Shown here: piece after piece, positions 32,130-41,490 of the stretch
Numbering within the stretch: position 1 is the first letter of the stretch
Layout: the number at the start of each line of letters is the position of its first letter
Source of the DNA: Lachnospiraceae bacterium
Lineage (GTDB): Bacteria > Bacillota > Clostridia > Lachnospirales > Lachnospiraceae
DNA length: 42,906 bases
Direction: 5' to 3'
Assembly: GCA_024680675.1 (NCBI GenBank)
Contig: JAILBX010000241.1
Coordinates: 1 to 42,906 of the forward strand
Notes under the pieces: model-generated
What the model saw: the letters and a program-made list of their open reading frames with translations, nothing else
What the model was told of the DNA's origin: nothing
Databases searched by the model: none
Position numbers and translations under genes: made by a program

Positions 32130-33362
32130 CTAGCTCCAATCTGAAATCTTCTGATGGTTCATACGCCAGTCTATACATTTATTTATATATTCAAGATAAT
32201 CCGGATTTTTACACATTCCTTTTCCCTGGACATCCGATATCTTGGCAACATCCTGGCCGTTACAGGCGGTGGTCTTCATAACTATATTCAGAGCTTCAAC
32301 CTTTGTATCGTTTGACAGATAAGTACCTATACCAAAGGCAACCTTAGCTTTCCCATTAAAGTGTCTAAAAAGCTTATCAGCTCTTTCAAAATCAAGGCTG
32401 TCCGAGAAAAGCAGAGTCTTTGTAGTCGGATCGATCCCCAACTCCTTATAATGCTCAATAATTTTTTCACCCCATTCATAAGGATCTCCTGAATCATGTC
32501 TTACTCCCGAGAACAAGGTGGCATATGTTAATTGAAAATCCTTCAGAAAGCAGTCCGTAGTTATAGTATCCGTTAAAGCTATACCATTTAGAATCCCATA
32601 TTCTTTAACCCAGGCATCCAATGCATACCAGTTTGAATATGCCGGATTATGCTTATGATTACCCTGACCAACACACATTATCCATTCATGCGCCATTGTT
32701 CCAACCGGCATGACGTCAAACTTCCTGGCCAGATATACGTTAGAAGTACCAATAAACTTACTTGACGAATGTTTTGTATCTTTAAGATGAGAGAATTTCT
32801 CAACTACAAGCTCCTGAGCCTCTGCAGATAGTCTCCGTCGAAGACCAAATTCGGAAAAAACTCCGGCATACCACTTACCACTATGGATCATATTGTACTT
32901 TTCATCCAGTTTTTCCTTAAAGCTCTCTATCAGATCATTATAAGCATATTGCATTCTGAAATAGACCTCATTGACAATAGCTAAAGTAGGTATCTCATAC
33001 ATGGATGTATTTAGCCAGGTTCCCTTTGTTTCAATGGATAATCCACATTCCGCATTATCTGATATCTCAAAGTCCTCATAGCGGGCATGCCAAAGTCGCA
33101 AAAAATCTATATAGGAGCCCTTTATCCATTTTATTGTATCTAAATACTGAAGCTCTTCTTCTTTAAACCTCAGCTGACAAAAATGGTTGATCTGGTCCTT
33201 GATCTCCTGAACCATTTCTTTAGAAAACTGCACATCGTTATTACGACATTTAAATGACCATGTTGTCTTATAATCCGGAAACTGGTGATATATTGCCTGC
33301 CCCATACTAAACTTATACATATCTGTTTCAAGTAAACTGGTTATAATCGGATCCAAAATCAT
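32130..33362 (-). CDS. pncB: Nicotinate phosphoribosyltransferase
   Basis: A 410-aa enzyme of NAD salvage that joins nicotinate to PRPP with ATP hydrolysis. It begins with the family motif 'LLETDMYKFSMGQAIYHQFPD'. It contains 'PVGTMAHEWIM', whose His is the one phosphorylated during catalysis, and 'SDSLDFERADKLFRHF' and 'AFGIGTYLSND' for PRPP binding. Length is typical of bacterial PncB. AAAGGAAAG precedes the ATG. Only 40 bp separate it from the upstream PfoR-like membrane gene, so they are probably co-transcribed. Confidence 0.95.
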   Translation of the reverse strand: MILDPIITSLLETDMYKFSMGQAIYHQFPDYKTTWSFKCRNNDVQFSKEMVQEIKDQINHFCQLRFKEEELQYLDTIKWIKGSYIDFLRLWHARYEDFEISDNAECGLSIETKGTWLNTSMYEIPTLAIVNEVYFRMQYAYNDLIESFKEKLDEKYNMIHSGKWYAGVFSEFGLRRRLSAEAQELVVEKFSHLKDTKHSSSKFIGTSNVYLARKFDVMPVGTMAHEWIMCVGQGNHKHNPAYSNWYALDAWVKEYGILNGIALTDTITTDCFLKDFQLTYATLFSGVRHDSGDPYEWGEKIIEHYKELGIDPTTKTLLFSDSLDFERADKLFRHFNGKAKVAFGIGTYLSNDTKVEALNIVMKTTACNGQDVAKISDVQGKGMCKNPDYLEYINKCIDWRMNHQKISDWS

Positions 33363-33402
33363 AATTCTTTCCTTTCCATACTTTGCTAGACAAAATATTA
33401 TG

Positions 33403-34506
33403 TCAACCTTTAGAATCTTCGAGCTTCATATCTCCTTCCTTAACCCAGCCGGCCTTAACCACAAACTTGTGTATGATAAGAGAAAACACAGCCGGAAGCA
33501 GAAAACAGATCATAATAAGCCCAAGCCAGTCAAATCCTGTAATGGCAGTCTTTGTTCCTGCCGCAATATCATTTACCCATCCTGTATAAACACCCAAAGG
33601 ACCCACAAATCCACAGGTTCCCATCCCGGATGAAATAGGTGCACCATTCATCTTCATCTTAAATACACAAGTTGCTATTGGACCTGTAATGGCTGAAGCT
33701 AATGTAGGTGCTATCCATATTCTTGGATTTTTTACTATATTTCCCATTTGAAGCATAGAGGTTCCTATCCCCTGGGATATCAAACCTCCCACTTTATTTT
33801 CTTTGTATGAGATAACGGCAAATCCAACCATTTGCGCACAGCATCCTGCAACTGCAGCTCCCCCTGCCAGACCGGTAAGTAATAAGGCGGCACATATCGC
33901 AGCTGAAGAAATCGGCAGCGTTAAAGCTATTCCCACTATTACCGATACTAAAATTCCCATAAGGAAGGGTTGTAGCTCTGTTGCCCACATGATCAGATTC
34001 CCCACTGACATTGCTGCCTTTCCTAAAGGAGGAGCTATAAGCCAGGAGAAAAACATTCCAACTCCAATTGTAACAAGAGGAGTGATCAAAATATCCACCT
34101 TAGTTTCCTTTGAAATTGCCTTACCAAACTCTGCCGCCAGTATAGCCACAAAAAGAACCGCTAAAGGACCTCCTGCACCTCCCAGTGCATTAGCTGCAAA
34201 TCCCACGGTTATCATAGAAAACAGCACCAGGGGAGGGCATTTCAATGCAAAGCCTATTGCAACTGCCATAGCCGGACCACTCATAGCGGAAGCCATACCA
34301 CCTACTGTATAGTCAATTCCACCTACTGTTGCTATTGTATCCATCAGAAATCCAATATGAAACTGGCTTCCAATGGTGTTGATTATCGTTCCTATAAGCA
34401 GGGAACAGAATAAACCCTGAGCCATAGCTCCAAGAGCATCTATTCCGTAACGCTTAAGAGAAATCTCAATATCCTTTTTTTTCAAAAATCCTTTAAACTT
34501 TTCCAT
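33403..34506 (-). CDS. PfoR-like PTS IIC family membrane protein
   Basis: A 367-aa membrane protein with about ten helices, matching the PTS_EIIC_2 family (PfoR of Clostridium perfringens and relatives). 'GGIDYTVGGMASAMSGPAMAVAIGFAL' and the Gly-rich 'FAANALGGAGGPLAVL' are characteristic. No IIA, IIB or other PTS gene is nearby, and members of this family often lack a known sugar. It leads an apparent operon with pncB, so transport of a pyridine or ribose-type compound is conceivable but unproven. GGGAGA precedes the ATG. Confidence 0.85.
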   Translation of the reverse strand: MEKFKGFLKKKDIEISLKRYGIDALGAMAQGLFCSLLIGTIINTIGSQFHIGFLMDTIATVGGIDYTVGGMASAMSGPAMAVAIGFALKCPPLVLFSMITVGFAANALGGAGGPLAVLFVAILAAEFGKAISKETKVDILITPLVTIGVGMFFSWLIAPPLGKAAMSVGNLIMWATELQPFLMGILVSVIVGIALTLPISSAAICAALLLTGLAGGAAVAGCCAQMVGFAVISYKENKVGGLISQGIGTSMLQMGNIVKNPRIWIAPTLASAITGPIATCVFKMKMNGAPISSGMGTCGFVGPLGVYTGWVNDIAAGTKTAITGFDWLGLIMICFLLPAVFSLIIHKFVVKAGWVKEGDMKLEDSKG

Positions 34507-34585
34507 AACTGTTCTCCCTCACTACATAAAAGCCTGATAAAACATACAAACTACCAACATCACCCTATTATAACACTATTTAAAA

Positions 34586-34615
34586 AAGTTATAATATTTT
34601 TAGAGAATATAACTT
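34586..34615. promoter_or_regulatory. Inverted repeat upstream of the pfoR-like gene
   Basis: AAGTTATA (34586-34593) and TATAACTT (34608-34615) are perfect 8-bp arms 14 bp apart. A minus-strand -10 (TATAAT, 34572-34567) lies next to it with no -35 hexamer. The repeat covers the -35 position and is a possible operator. Confidence 0.35.
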
Positions 34616-34759
34616 GTTTTTTAAGAATCTCTATTATCATTGTTACATATTATCATAATCGAAACCCGATTCACAGTCCATATCTTATAATAAAACAATA
34701 TATAAGGTAAGATGAATACTAACAAAATGACCATAAGACCTTATATTACAGCTTTAAGC

Positions 34760-36115
34760 TTAATTGAATTCCTTCGTCAAATTTCTAACCCACTTATATT
34801 TTCTAAACCTGTACATTACCCAGGGGATCTTTCCAACCTCATCAAGACAAGTACAGGCATAGACTAAAAGCACCGGCCAGTGGAATACAAAAGCACCAAG
34901 AATAGCAAGTGGAATCGCAATACCCCACATACACACCGCAAGGCTATACATATCAAAAATAGTGTCACCTCCGCCATCCATTACTCCATTGATTGTAACA
35001 CTGTTCACACTTCTTCCGATCATATAAATAGACATTATTATCATCATTCCCAAAAGATACTCCTGTGCCTGTTCAGTCAGGATAACAAAATGCATTATAG
35101 CAGGTGTAACCAAAAGCACTACCGCTGTGGAAGCAAATCCTATAACATATGATACATTTTTAAGCTTTATTCCATAGGCCTTACCTTTTTCAAGTCTCCC
35201 GGCACCTAGCTCATGTCCTACCATTATTCCTGCCGCAATAGCCACACCATTACATGCACAACAGATCAAGTCTCTCACCACAGACGCTACTGAATTTGCT
35301 GCTGCAGCATCTACTCCCAAATGTCCCATTATTGCTGTATATGAAGTAAAACCCACACCCCAGAACAGGGAGCCCCCCATTAAGGGTAAGCACTGCTTGA
35401 TAAAATCAAAAATAAGTTGCCTGTTTACAGAAAAAAATCTTTCAAATGCCGGTTTGATATATGTTTTTCCTGTCGATACAATAATACATAATATAAGCTG
35501 AATAACTCTTGAAATTGTTGTCGCCAATGCAGCACCATCAGACTCCATCCTTGGTGCTCCAAACAATCCGAATATAAATATAGCATTAAAAAGTATATTC
35601 AATAAAACAGCACTGCAACTAATATAAGCACCCGGACGCACGTGCTCGGATACCTTCATAACGGCAAGGTAACACTCAGAAATACCTGTCAAAAGATATG
35701 ACCAGCCGGCAATACGAAGATATGAGCTTCCAATCCTTATAAGCTCTTCATCATGTGCAAAAATATGCATCAATCCACCCGGGATAAATTCACAGGCCAA
35801 AAAAAACAGGATAGAGATAATTCCGGTTACCAAAAGCATAAGATCAAAAAGACTTCTGAGAGTTTCTTTATCCTTTTTTCCCCAATACTGAGCTCCAAGA
35901 ATAGAGCCTGCAGCGGTTATTGCAGCTATAAACATATTTTGTACGAACTGAATCTGTGTGGCAAGAGATACTGCTGTCATTGCTTCCTGCGTCACACGCC
36001 CCAACATAAAGGCATCACAAGCTGCAACAAGCGCAAGCATAAGACTCTGGAATACCATAGGAAGGGATAATGTCCTGAGTTTCCTGTAAAATAATCTGTT
36101 ATCTGTTTTTTCCAT
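34760..36115 (-). CDS. MATE-family efflux transporter
   Basis: A 451-aa membrane protein with about twelve helices in two similar halves, exporting drugs or metabolites in exchange for Na+ or H+. 'LSLPMVFQSLMLALVAACDAFMLGRV' and 'TQIQFVQNMFIAAITAAGSILGAQYWGKKD' are typical for the N-terminal half. 'IAAGIMVGHELGAGRLEKGKAYG' is the corresponding motif of the second half. AGGAGA lies 11 bases upstream of the ATG. The substrate cannot be read from sequence. Confidence 0.92.
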   Translation of the reverse strand: MEKTDNRLFYRKLRTLSLPMVFQSLMLALVAACDAFMLGRVTQEAMTAVSLATQIQFVQNMFIAAITAAGSILGAQYWGKKDKETLRSLFDLMLLVTGIISILFFLACEFIPGGLMHIFAHDEELIRIGSSYLRIAGWSYLLTGISECYLAVMKVSEHVRPGAYISCSAVLLNILFNAIFIFGLFGAPRMESDGAALATTISRVIQLILCIIVSTGKTYIKPAFERFFSVNRQLIFDFIKQCLPLMGGSLFWGVGFTSYTAIMGHLGVDAAAANSVASVVRDLICCACNGVAIAAGIMVGHELGAGRLEKGKAYGIKLKNVSYVIGFASTAVVLLVTPAIMHFVILTEQAQEYLLGMMIIMSIYMIGRSVNSVTINGVMDGGGDTIFDMYSLAVCMWGIAIPLAILGAFVFHWPVLLVYACTCLDEVGKIPWVMYRFRKYKWVRNLTKEFN

Positions 36116-36236
36116 TATAGTGACTCTCCTAAATTCTATTTCCTCCCCGAAAGATCTGATAAATATCTCTGATCTGACATATCAACATTTCTTCCTGACT
36201 GATTCCCAAGTATCCATGCAGAGCATATAATATGAA

Positions 36237-36282
36237 TAAAAAAGTGCTTTCAAGAATACCATTATAAGAAAGCACTTTTTAA
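36237..36282 (-). terminator. Terminator of the acyltransferase-like gene
   Basis: AAAAAGTGCTTTC (36239-36251) pairs perfectly with GAAAGCACTTTTT (36268-36280), a 13-bp stem with a 16-nt loop. The minus-strand transcript gains a U-run after it. Confidence 0.8.
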
Positions 36283-36325
36283 GACTATTCTGAAAAATAT
36301 ATGTCAACCTATAAAATTTATCTGT

Positions 36326-37534
36326 TTACTCCAGATAATCATTCCAGGTATTAACATATTCATTTAATTGTGGATATGAATATGCAACCAAAATAAATGT
36401 GGTTAACCATATAACTCCATAAATATAGGCTTTTTTCCTGCCTTTGAGCTTATAAAAATGAATATTATATTTTTTACTGTTTAATTGAATGATATAGTAG
36501 GACAAGAACAGTACTCCAATTCCAAAAATAAATGCTACACCAGCCGGAGCTGCAAAATCGTCCTTAAAAGCAAGCAAATACAGATATATGGGATATATGA
36601 TAATATAGCTTATACAATAATACTCGGCAATATGTACTGAAATATGTGTGATCAGGCCCTCCACCTTTTTGCTGCATATTTTAGAAATCTTATAAAATAT
36701 GCCCATAACAAGAATAAAGGAAATACAATTTGCAATAGCATCCGGTCCAAAGCTTACGATGTAGGAGCTATCTGCACTAATCGGATCAAGAAAAGGTACT
36801 TTACAAAAAACTCTGATAATATAATATACAACATATATGGGTAAAAATATCATTAAGAAACGATTAAAGAAACCATCTTTGTCTTTAATCTTCAAATAAT
36901 AGCCTCCAAACCAATATCCAAAAGCGACAAATACAAAGTAGGCAGCTAATGAAAAATAGGATTCTGATCTGGTTGTTACAAAATAACCCAAAAACTGACT
37001 TACAAGATAATTTTCAGGATTAAAACCACTTAAGAATATCATATAATTAACAGCGTTCATTATAAATCCAATAACAAGTATTCCAAGTGGGGATACTTTA
37101 AAATATATCAATATGGCAAAAAAGATCATTGCAACTCCGGCAAAACTATATATATCTGCCTGCAAAACAAGTAAAACATTCGATAAAAGAATTTTTTTAC
37201 CGCTTAAAAAATAGAAGATTAAAGAAGGCAGTCCGTTTCTGAAAATATTCAAAAGCTGTCCAAGTGTCAGCAGTTCAACCCCCCTTAAAAGAATAGACCT
37301 GTAGTCGTTATGTTTTGTATAGTTAAATGTCATTCCCATACATATCATAAAGGCCGCTGCACCGATTATGACATCAAGATAACCACAAATCTCAAGAGCT
37401 ATTGATTCCGAATCTCCTAAATAAATTAAAGTGTGCTCAAGTATCATAAAAATCACTGCATATGCTTTTACCATATCAACCTCAAGCTGCCTTCCATTAT
37501 TTATGATCTTGTCTGAAAAATAATCCTTAAACAA
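36326..37534 (-). CDS. Acyltransferase-like membrane protein
   Basis: A 402-aa protein with about ten to eleven hydrophobic helices. The N-terminal 'RQLEVDMVKAYAVIFMILEH' resembles the 'R..xxDxxRGxAixxMxxxH' opening of acyltransferase-3 and HGSNAT/YeiB-type membrane acyltransferases, which modify glycans or lipids. The remaining helices lack motifs I can name. The start is TTG 37534, which has AAGGAGGT eight bases upstream. It stands alone between two terminators. Exact family uncertain. Confidence 0.65.
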   Translation of the reverse strand: MFKDYFSDKIINNGRQLEVDMVKAYAVIFMILEHTLIYLGDSESIALEICGYLDVIIGAAAFMICMGMTFNYTKHNDYRSILLRGVELLTLGQLLNIFRNGLPSLIFYFLSGKKILLSNVLLVLQADIYSFAGVAMIFFAILIYFKVSPLGILVIGFIMNAVNYMIFLSGFNPENYLVSQFLGYFVTTRSESYFSLAAYFVFVAFGYWFGGYYLKIKDKDGFFNRFLMIFLPIYVVYYIIRVFCKVPFLDPISADSSYIVSFGPDAIANCISFILVMGIFYKISKICSKKVEGLITHISVHIAEYYCISYIIIYPIYLYLLAFKDDFAAPAGVAFIFGIGVLFLSYYIIQLNSKKYNIHFYKLKGRKKAYIYGVIWLTTFILVAYSYPQLNEYVNTWNDYLE

Positions 37535-37702
37535 ATATTGCTACCTCCTTAAAACCTTAACCCTAGACTTTTATACTCCAATAATATTATATAAATTGCT
37601 ACTGTAATATAAATATTCACACTATAATGTAATTTTTACTTTTATTAAATTAATCCTTTGCTTTTATAGCATAAATAAAAAGAGATTACAATAGAGACAT
37701 AA

Positions 37703-37738
37703 AAAACGCCTCTTTATATAAACATAAAGAGACGTTTT
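37703..37738 (-). terminator. Terminator of pgi
   Basis: AAAACGCCTCTTTAT (37703-37717) pairs with ATAAAGAGACGTTTT (37724-37738), one mismatch, 6-nt loop, with a U-run on the minus strand. It lies 30 bp after the pgi stop. Confidence 0.82.
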
Positions 37739-37768
37739 AAACTTTATTATAAATCCTAATATATATAC

Positions 37769-39349
37769 TCAGATATTTAAAAGTTCACTATATACTTTAA
37801 GAGCCCCATCCGCATCGTGAGCAAGAACTTTCTTAGCTAATATCTTTCCAAGCTGCACTCCTTCCTGATCAAAGGAATTAATATTCCATAAAAAGCCCTG
37901 GAACATAATCTTATTCTCAAAATGAGAAAGCAGTGAGCCCAATGCTTCCGGTGTTAACTGTTCCCCAATGATAATACTTGAGGGCCTTCCGCCTTCAAAT
38001 TTCTTATTATTATCCGGATCATCCTTTCCACAAGCGAAAGCAACTATCTGGGCAGCTACATTAGCACATAGCTTTTGCTGACTGCTACTACCCTGTATGT
38101 CCACATCAGTCCCTATCTGACTCTTTTTAAAGCCAACAAACTGGAGAGGTATAATATCCGTCCCCTGGTGCAACAACTGATAGAATGAATGCTGCCCATT
38201 AGTTCCCGGTTCTCCGAAAATAACAGGCCCTGTCTTGTAATTTACCGGCTCTCCGAATCTGTTTACTGATTTTCCGTTCGATTCCATATCAAGCTGCTGT
38301 AAATGTGCAGCGTAGCGGCTAAGAGCCTGCGAATACGGAACAACAGCTGTACATTCATATCCCAAAATATTTCTCTCATACACACCGATAAGCGCATCCA
38401 AAAGTGCGGGATTCTTAAATATATCCTTGTTTGCAGCCAGCTTATCAGCTTCCCCGGCACCATCCAGGAAACGAGCAAACACCTCAGGTCCAAAAGCAAG
38501 TGATAATACTGCTCCACCTACAGATGATGTACCGGAAAAACGACCGCCAATAAAATCGTCCATAAAGAAGGCTGCAAGATAATCAGAACTTTTTGCAAGC
38601 GGTGAAGTCTCCGAGGTTACAGCAATCATATGCTTTGAAGGGTCAAGACCGGCTTTCTTTAACGCATCCTTAACAAAAGATTCATTTGTCAATGTTTCAA
38701 GAGTAGTACCCGATTTTGATACAAGTATAAAAATAGAGTGAGCCACATCAGTTGAAGCAAGTACTGCAGCAGCATCATCAGGATCCACATTGCTTATAAA
38801 CTTAGCTTCCATTTTAAATGTATTATTCTTTTTTGCCCAATTCTCCAAAGCGATATAATTTGCTCTGGGGCCAAGATCACTTCCGCCAATACCTATCTGA
38901 ACAACCGTTGTAAATTTTTCCCCTGCAGCATTAGTTATCTCACCCGAATGAACTTTTCTTGCAAAATCAGCTATTCTCTCCTGCTGCTCCTTATAAAATT
39001 TCCTCTTATCAATTCCATCAGCAACTACATCTTCCCCCAACTGACCACGAACAAGATGGTGAAGAACCTTTCTTTTCTCACTGATGTTTATTATCTCTCC
39101 ATTGTAAAGAGCCTCAAATTTCTCAAGTAACTGCGCCTCATCAGCCAGCTTTGAAAGGGTCGACAATATTGAATCATCAACTGCCTTCGCAGCATAGTTG
39201 TAGGAAAGTCCCCCGGCCATAGGAACAGAATATTCCTTTACTCTTTTTGCACCGTTTTCACCGGCCATTAGCTCTTTAACATCAACCTGTGTTGATTTTT
39301 TAAGCTCATCGTAAGCCTTCAAAGTATCCAGATTGTTCCAGTTAATCAT
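37769..39349 (-). CDS. pgi: Glucose-6-phosphate isomerase
   Basis: A 526-aa glycolytic enzyme interconverting glucose-6-phosphate and fructose-6-phosphate. Phosphate-binding motifs 'IGIGGSDLGPRA' and 'VSKSGTTLETLTNE' are present, as are 'GGRFSGTSSVGG' and the active-site 'PGTNGQHSFYQLLHQGTDIIPLQF'. The sequence suits the longer Lachnospiraceae/Bacteroidetes-type Pgi. AAGGAGGT precedes the ATG. It has its own promoter and terminator, so it is a single-gene unit. Confidence 0.96.
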   Translation of the reverse strand: MINWNNLDTLKAYDELKKSTQVDVKELMAGENGAKRVKEYSVPMAGGLSYNYAAKAVDDSILSTLSKLADEAQLLEKFEALYNGEIINISEKRKVLHHLVRGQLGEDVVADGIDKRKFYKEQQERIADFARKVHSGEITNAAGEKFTTVVQIGIGGSDLGPRANYIALENWAKKNNTFKMEAKFISNVDPDDAAAVLASTDVAHSIFILVSKSGTTLETLTNESFVKDALKKAGLDPSKHMIAVTSETSPLAKSSDYLAAFFMDDFIGGRFSGTSSVGGAVLSLAFGPEVFARFLDGAGEADKLAANKDIFKNPALLDALIGVYERNILGYECTAVVPYSQALSRYAAHLQQLDMESNGKSVNRFGEPVNYKTGPVIFGEPGTNGQHSFYQLLHQGTDIIPLQFVGFKKSQIGTDVDIQGSSSQQKLCANVAAQIVAFACGKDDPDNNKKFEGGRPSSIIIGEQLTPEALGSLLSHFENKIMFQGFLWNINSFDQEGVQLGKILAKKVLAHDADGALKVYSELLNI

Positions 39350-39465
39350 TAAAAAAATACCTCCTTAAATAAATAATTCGTGATTATTTTTTGTAGATTT
39401 CCGTTCCAAGACCAACAGTTTAAGTTATAAAAATCAGATACTGATAAGGTCAGAATTCTTATAAA

Positions 39466-39531
39466 ATTATACCTCTAAATATATGCCTTTTTCAAGATGG
39501 ATTACAAAATATGACAGCCATCTTAAAAAAG
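39466..39531 (-). promoter_or_regulatory. pgi promoter with overlapping long inverted repeat
   Basis: Minus strand: TTGAAA (39495-39490), an 18-bp spacer and TATAAT (39471-39466). A 14-bp inverted repeat with one mismatch, CTTTTTCAAGATGG (39487-39500) and CCATCTTAAAAAAG (39518-39531), has one arm lying over the -35. It could be an operator, or a hairpin in transcripts from the upstream PNPOx operon. Confidence 0.6.
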
Positions 39532-39576
39532 CTGTATCGATCGTAAAATCCGGCTAAGAGAAATAGCTCTCTGGCA

Positions 39577-39975
39577 TCAACTAAGAAGATCCTCCCCCTC
39601 TCCCATAACGGCTATGTCAACTGCTGTTGCTTCCTCAAGGTGAAAACACATCAGCTTTTTTCCGGTCTTTTCATTATAAATATCCTTTAGATTTGGCATA
39701 GCATCCAACATTGCTTCAGCATATTTCTCATCTCTTTCAAATACCGCCTTTCCGGTATACCTCATCCAATGTCCATCCTGCTTTGTTGATACAATCTCAC
39801 ACTTTGGGTTGGTCAAAAGCTGCTTATATACATTTTTAAAATCTCCCACACCAAAGATAACTTTTCCGTCCATCTCTATATGTGCGCCTAACGGTCGGCA
39901 CTTAGGCTGATCTTTATCTGCAGTTGCCAAAAAAAAGACTCCTGCTTCGTTTAAGTAATCATTAACTTTACCCAT
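39577..39975 (-). CDS. Pyridoxamine 5'-phosphate oxidase-family FMN protein
   Basis: A 132-aa split-barrel flavoprotein. 'FFLATADKDQPKCRPLGAHIEMDGKVIFGVGDFKNVYKQL' is the FMN-binding half-barrel of the PNPOx-like superfamily. Small Firmicute members usually act as FMN- or F420-type reductases of unknown substrate rather than vitamin B6 oxidases. It follows the flavodoxin gene by 31 bp, and a shared flavin-redox role is plausible. AAGGAGA precedes the ATG. Confidence 0.87.
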   Translation of the reverse strand: MGKVNDYLNEAGVFFLATADKDQPKCRPLGAHIEMDGKVIFGVGDFKNVYKQLLTNPKCEIVSTKQDGHWMRYTGKAVFERDEKYAEAMLDAMPNLKDIYNEKTGKKLMCFHLEEATAVDIAVMGEGEDLLS

Positions 39976-40006
39976 TATACTTCTCCTTTTTATTTATTCT
40001 TGCTGT

Positions 40007-40462
40007 TTAAATAGAATACCGATTTTTTAGATCTGAAACACTCCTGACAAGAATTGAATCTACCGAAATAGCCCCCTTTACCAAAGATTTAATTTTTTTC
40101 TCTGAACTCCCTATTGTACTTCCTCCTGCAGTGGCAAATACGTGCACCTTCTTCCCTCTAAAATCGTGTTTTTTACAAAAAGAATCAATTACAAGTGGCT
40201 GACAATTATACCAGACAGGAAATCCCAGATAAACGGTATCATAATCATTAAATCCTTCAACGATACCTGATACAGGAACTTCCTTCTTTGTTATCCATTC
40301 TTTATTACATCTTGACAATGGATTCTTCCAGTTAATATCTGCCATCGAATAAGGAATTTCCGGAACTATCTCATAAATATCAGCCCCTATATCCTTTGCA
40401 AATTCTTCGGCTATCTTCTTTGTATTTCCTTCTGCACTAAAATATGCCACTAATGCACTCAT
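40007..40462 (-). CDS. Flavodoxin
   Basis: A 151-aa flavodoxin-fold protein with the FMN phosphate loop 'YFSAEGNTKKIAEE' at the N-terminus and 'YLGFPVWYNCQPLVIDSF' for isoalloxazine binding. It is of the short electron-carrier/Flavodoxin_4 kind common in anaerobes. It sits between the CPBP protease (24 bp upstream) and the PNPOx-like gene, apparently in one operon. AAGGAGAGG precedes the ATG. Redox partners are not evident. Confidence 0.88.
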   Translation of the reverse strand: MSALVAYFSAEGNTKKIAEEFAKDIGADIYEIVPEIPYSMADINWKNPLSRCNKEWITKKEVPVSGIVEGFNDYDTVYLGFPVWYNCQPLVIDSFCKKHDFRGKKVHVFATAGGSTIGSSEKKIKSLVKGAISVDSILVRSVSDLKNRYSI

Positions 40463-40486
40463 TTTTACCTCTCCTTAAAATAATAA

Positions 40487-41338
40487 TCATTCACTATATT
40501 CACTTTCAGCTACCTTCCATTTCTTTTTCCAAAGCTCAGTAGTAGCATCCATTACAGGCTTACTAAAGAAATAACGCAATACAATAAATACAATAACAAT
40601 TACTAAAACATCATCTATTATTGTACCTTTAGTTAAAGTTCCTTGCATTATTCCATTGTCAGAAACACCTGTTACATTCATAAAAGCAACAATATCAGTT
40701 AAGGCATGCATTAAAATACAAAAGATCAGATTTCCTGAAGCAAGAAATAATGCACAAAAGCACATTCCTAACAGGGCGGTTACTACAACCTGATTTAAAG
40801 TTACCAAAGGATCTGCTCCCTCAAGTGCATTTGCGCCATGAATCAATCCAAATAACACCGATGAGATTATCATGGCTATTATCATTCTTTTTTTATCAGC
40901 ATCTCTTCTCATCAATGGTAAAATAATAAAAGCTCTGAATATAACTTCTTCTGAAATACCGGCAAAAAGTGAAGTGCGGATACCGGCAAATGAAGGAAAG
41001 CCGATTTTAATACCTTCTATAAGCATGAATATTGTTCCCACAACCCAATAAATAAAAAAACAGGTGCATATCATCATTGCAGGCTTTAAATTATATTCAG
41101 CAAACATCCCTTTTGTTTCCGGACGAAACCACCATATTATTATAAAATTGCTTAATATGGTAGTTATTATCATAATGATAAGTGTAATATTATCGTTTTG
41201 TCCAAAAATAAGCACTAAAGGAGTCAAAAAAATATTAGTTATGGTAAGTAACACTAATAACATTACCAAACTAAACAATAAACTCCCACCAATTGGATGT
41301 TTATCCATAACCTTATGTTTTCTTGTTTTTGTTTCCAT
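40487..41338 (-). CDS. CPBP-family intramembrane metalloprotease
   Basis: A 283-aa membrane protein with about eight helices. The three CPBP/Abi motifs are in order: 'GISEEVIFRAF' (EExxxR), 'SVLFGLIHG' (FxxxH) and 'ILMHALTDIV' (HxxxD), so it should be an active glutamic/metallo intramembrane protease. Family members process prenylated-like substrates, confer bacteriocin self-immunity or act in signalling. No bacteriocin gene is visible. AGGAGG precedes the ATG, and it leads the flavodoxin / PNPOx group. Confidence 0.9.
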   Translation of the reverse strand: METKTRKHKVMDKHPIGGSLLFSLVMLLVLLTITNIFLTPLVLIFGQNDNITLIIMIITTILSNFIIIWWFRPETKGMFAEYNLKPAMMICTCFFIYWVVGTIFMLIEGIKIGFPSFAGIRTSLFAGISEEVIFRAFIILPLMRRDADKKRMIIAMIISSVLFGLIHGANALEGADPLVTLNQVVVTALLGMCFCALFLASGNLIFCILMHALTDIVAFMNVTGVSDNGIMQGTLTKGTIIDDVLVIVIVFIVLRYFFSKPVMDATTELWKKKWKVAESEYSE

Positions 41339-41368
41339 TCTTATCCTCCTGACTCTATCATAGAAAAG

Positions 41369-41397
41369 ATTATACCACTTAAATACAAATAGGTAAA
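41369..41397 (-). promoter_or_regulatory. Promoter of the CPBP operon
   Basis: Minus strand: TTTACC (41397-41392), a 17-bp spacer, then TGG-TATAAT (-10 at 41374-41369), an extended -10 promoter about 30 bp from the start codon. Confidence 0.6.
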
Positions 41398-41490
41398 TTG
41401 GAGTCTTTCTCTCTCATACTCTTCCTTTTAGGATAGTATTACCCTATCCCTGTTCAAGTCTCTCAAGCAAAAAATATCAAATCCTGCAAT

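Noticed and set aside
33803-34312. 169-aa plus-strand ORF opposite the pfoR-like gene
   Set aside because: It is the antisense shadow of a well-supported membrane protein. It has no ribosome site and its Pro/Ala/Thr-rich composition is typical of reversed membrane codons.
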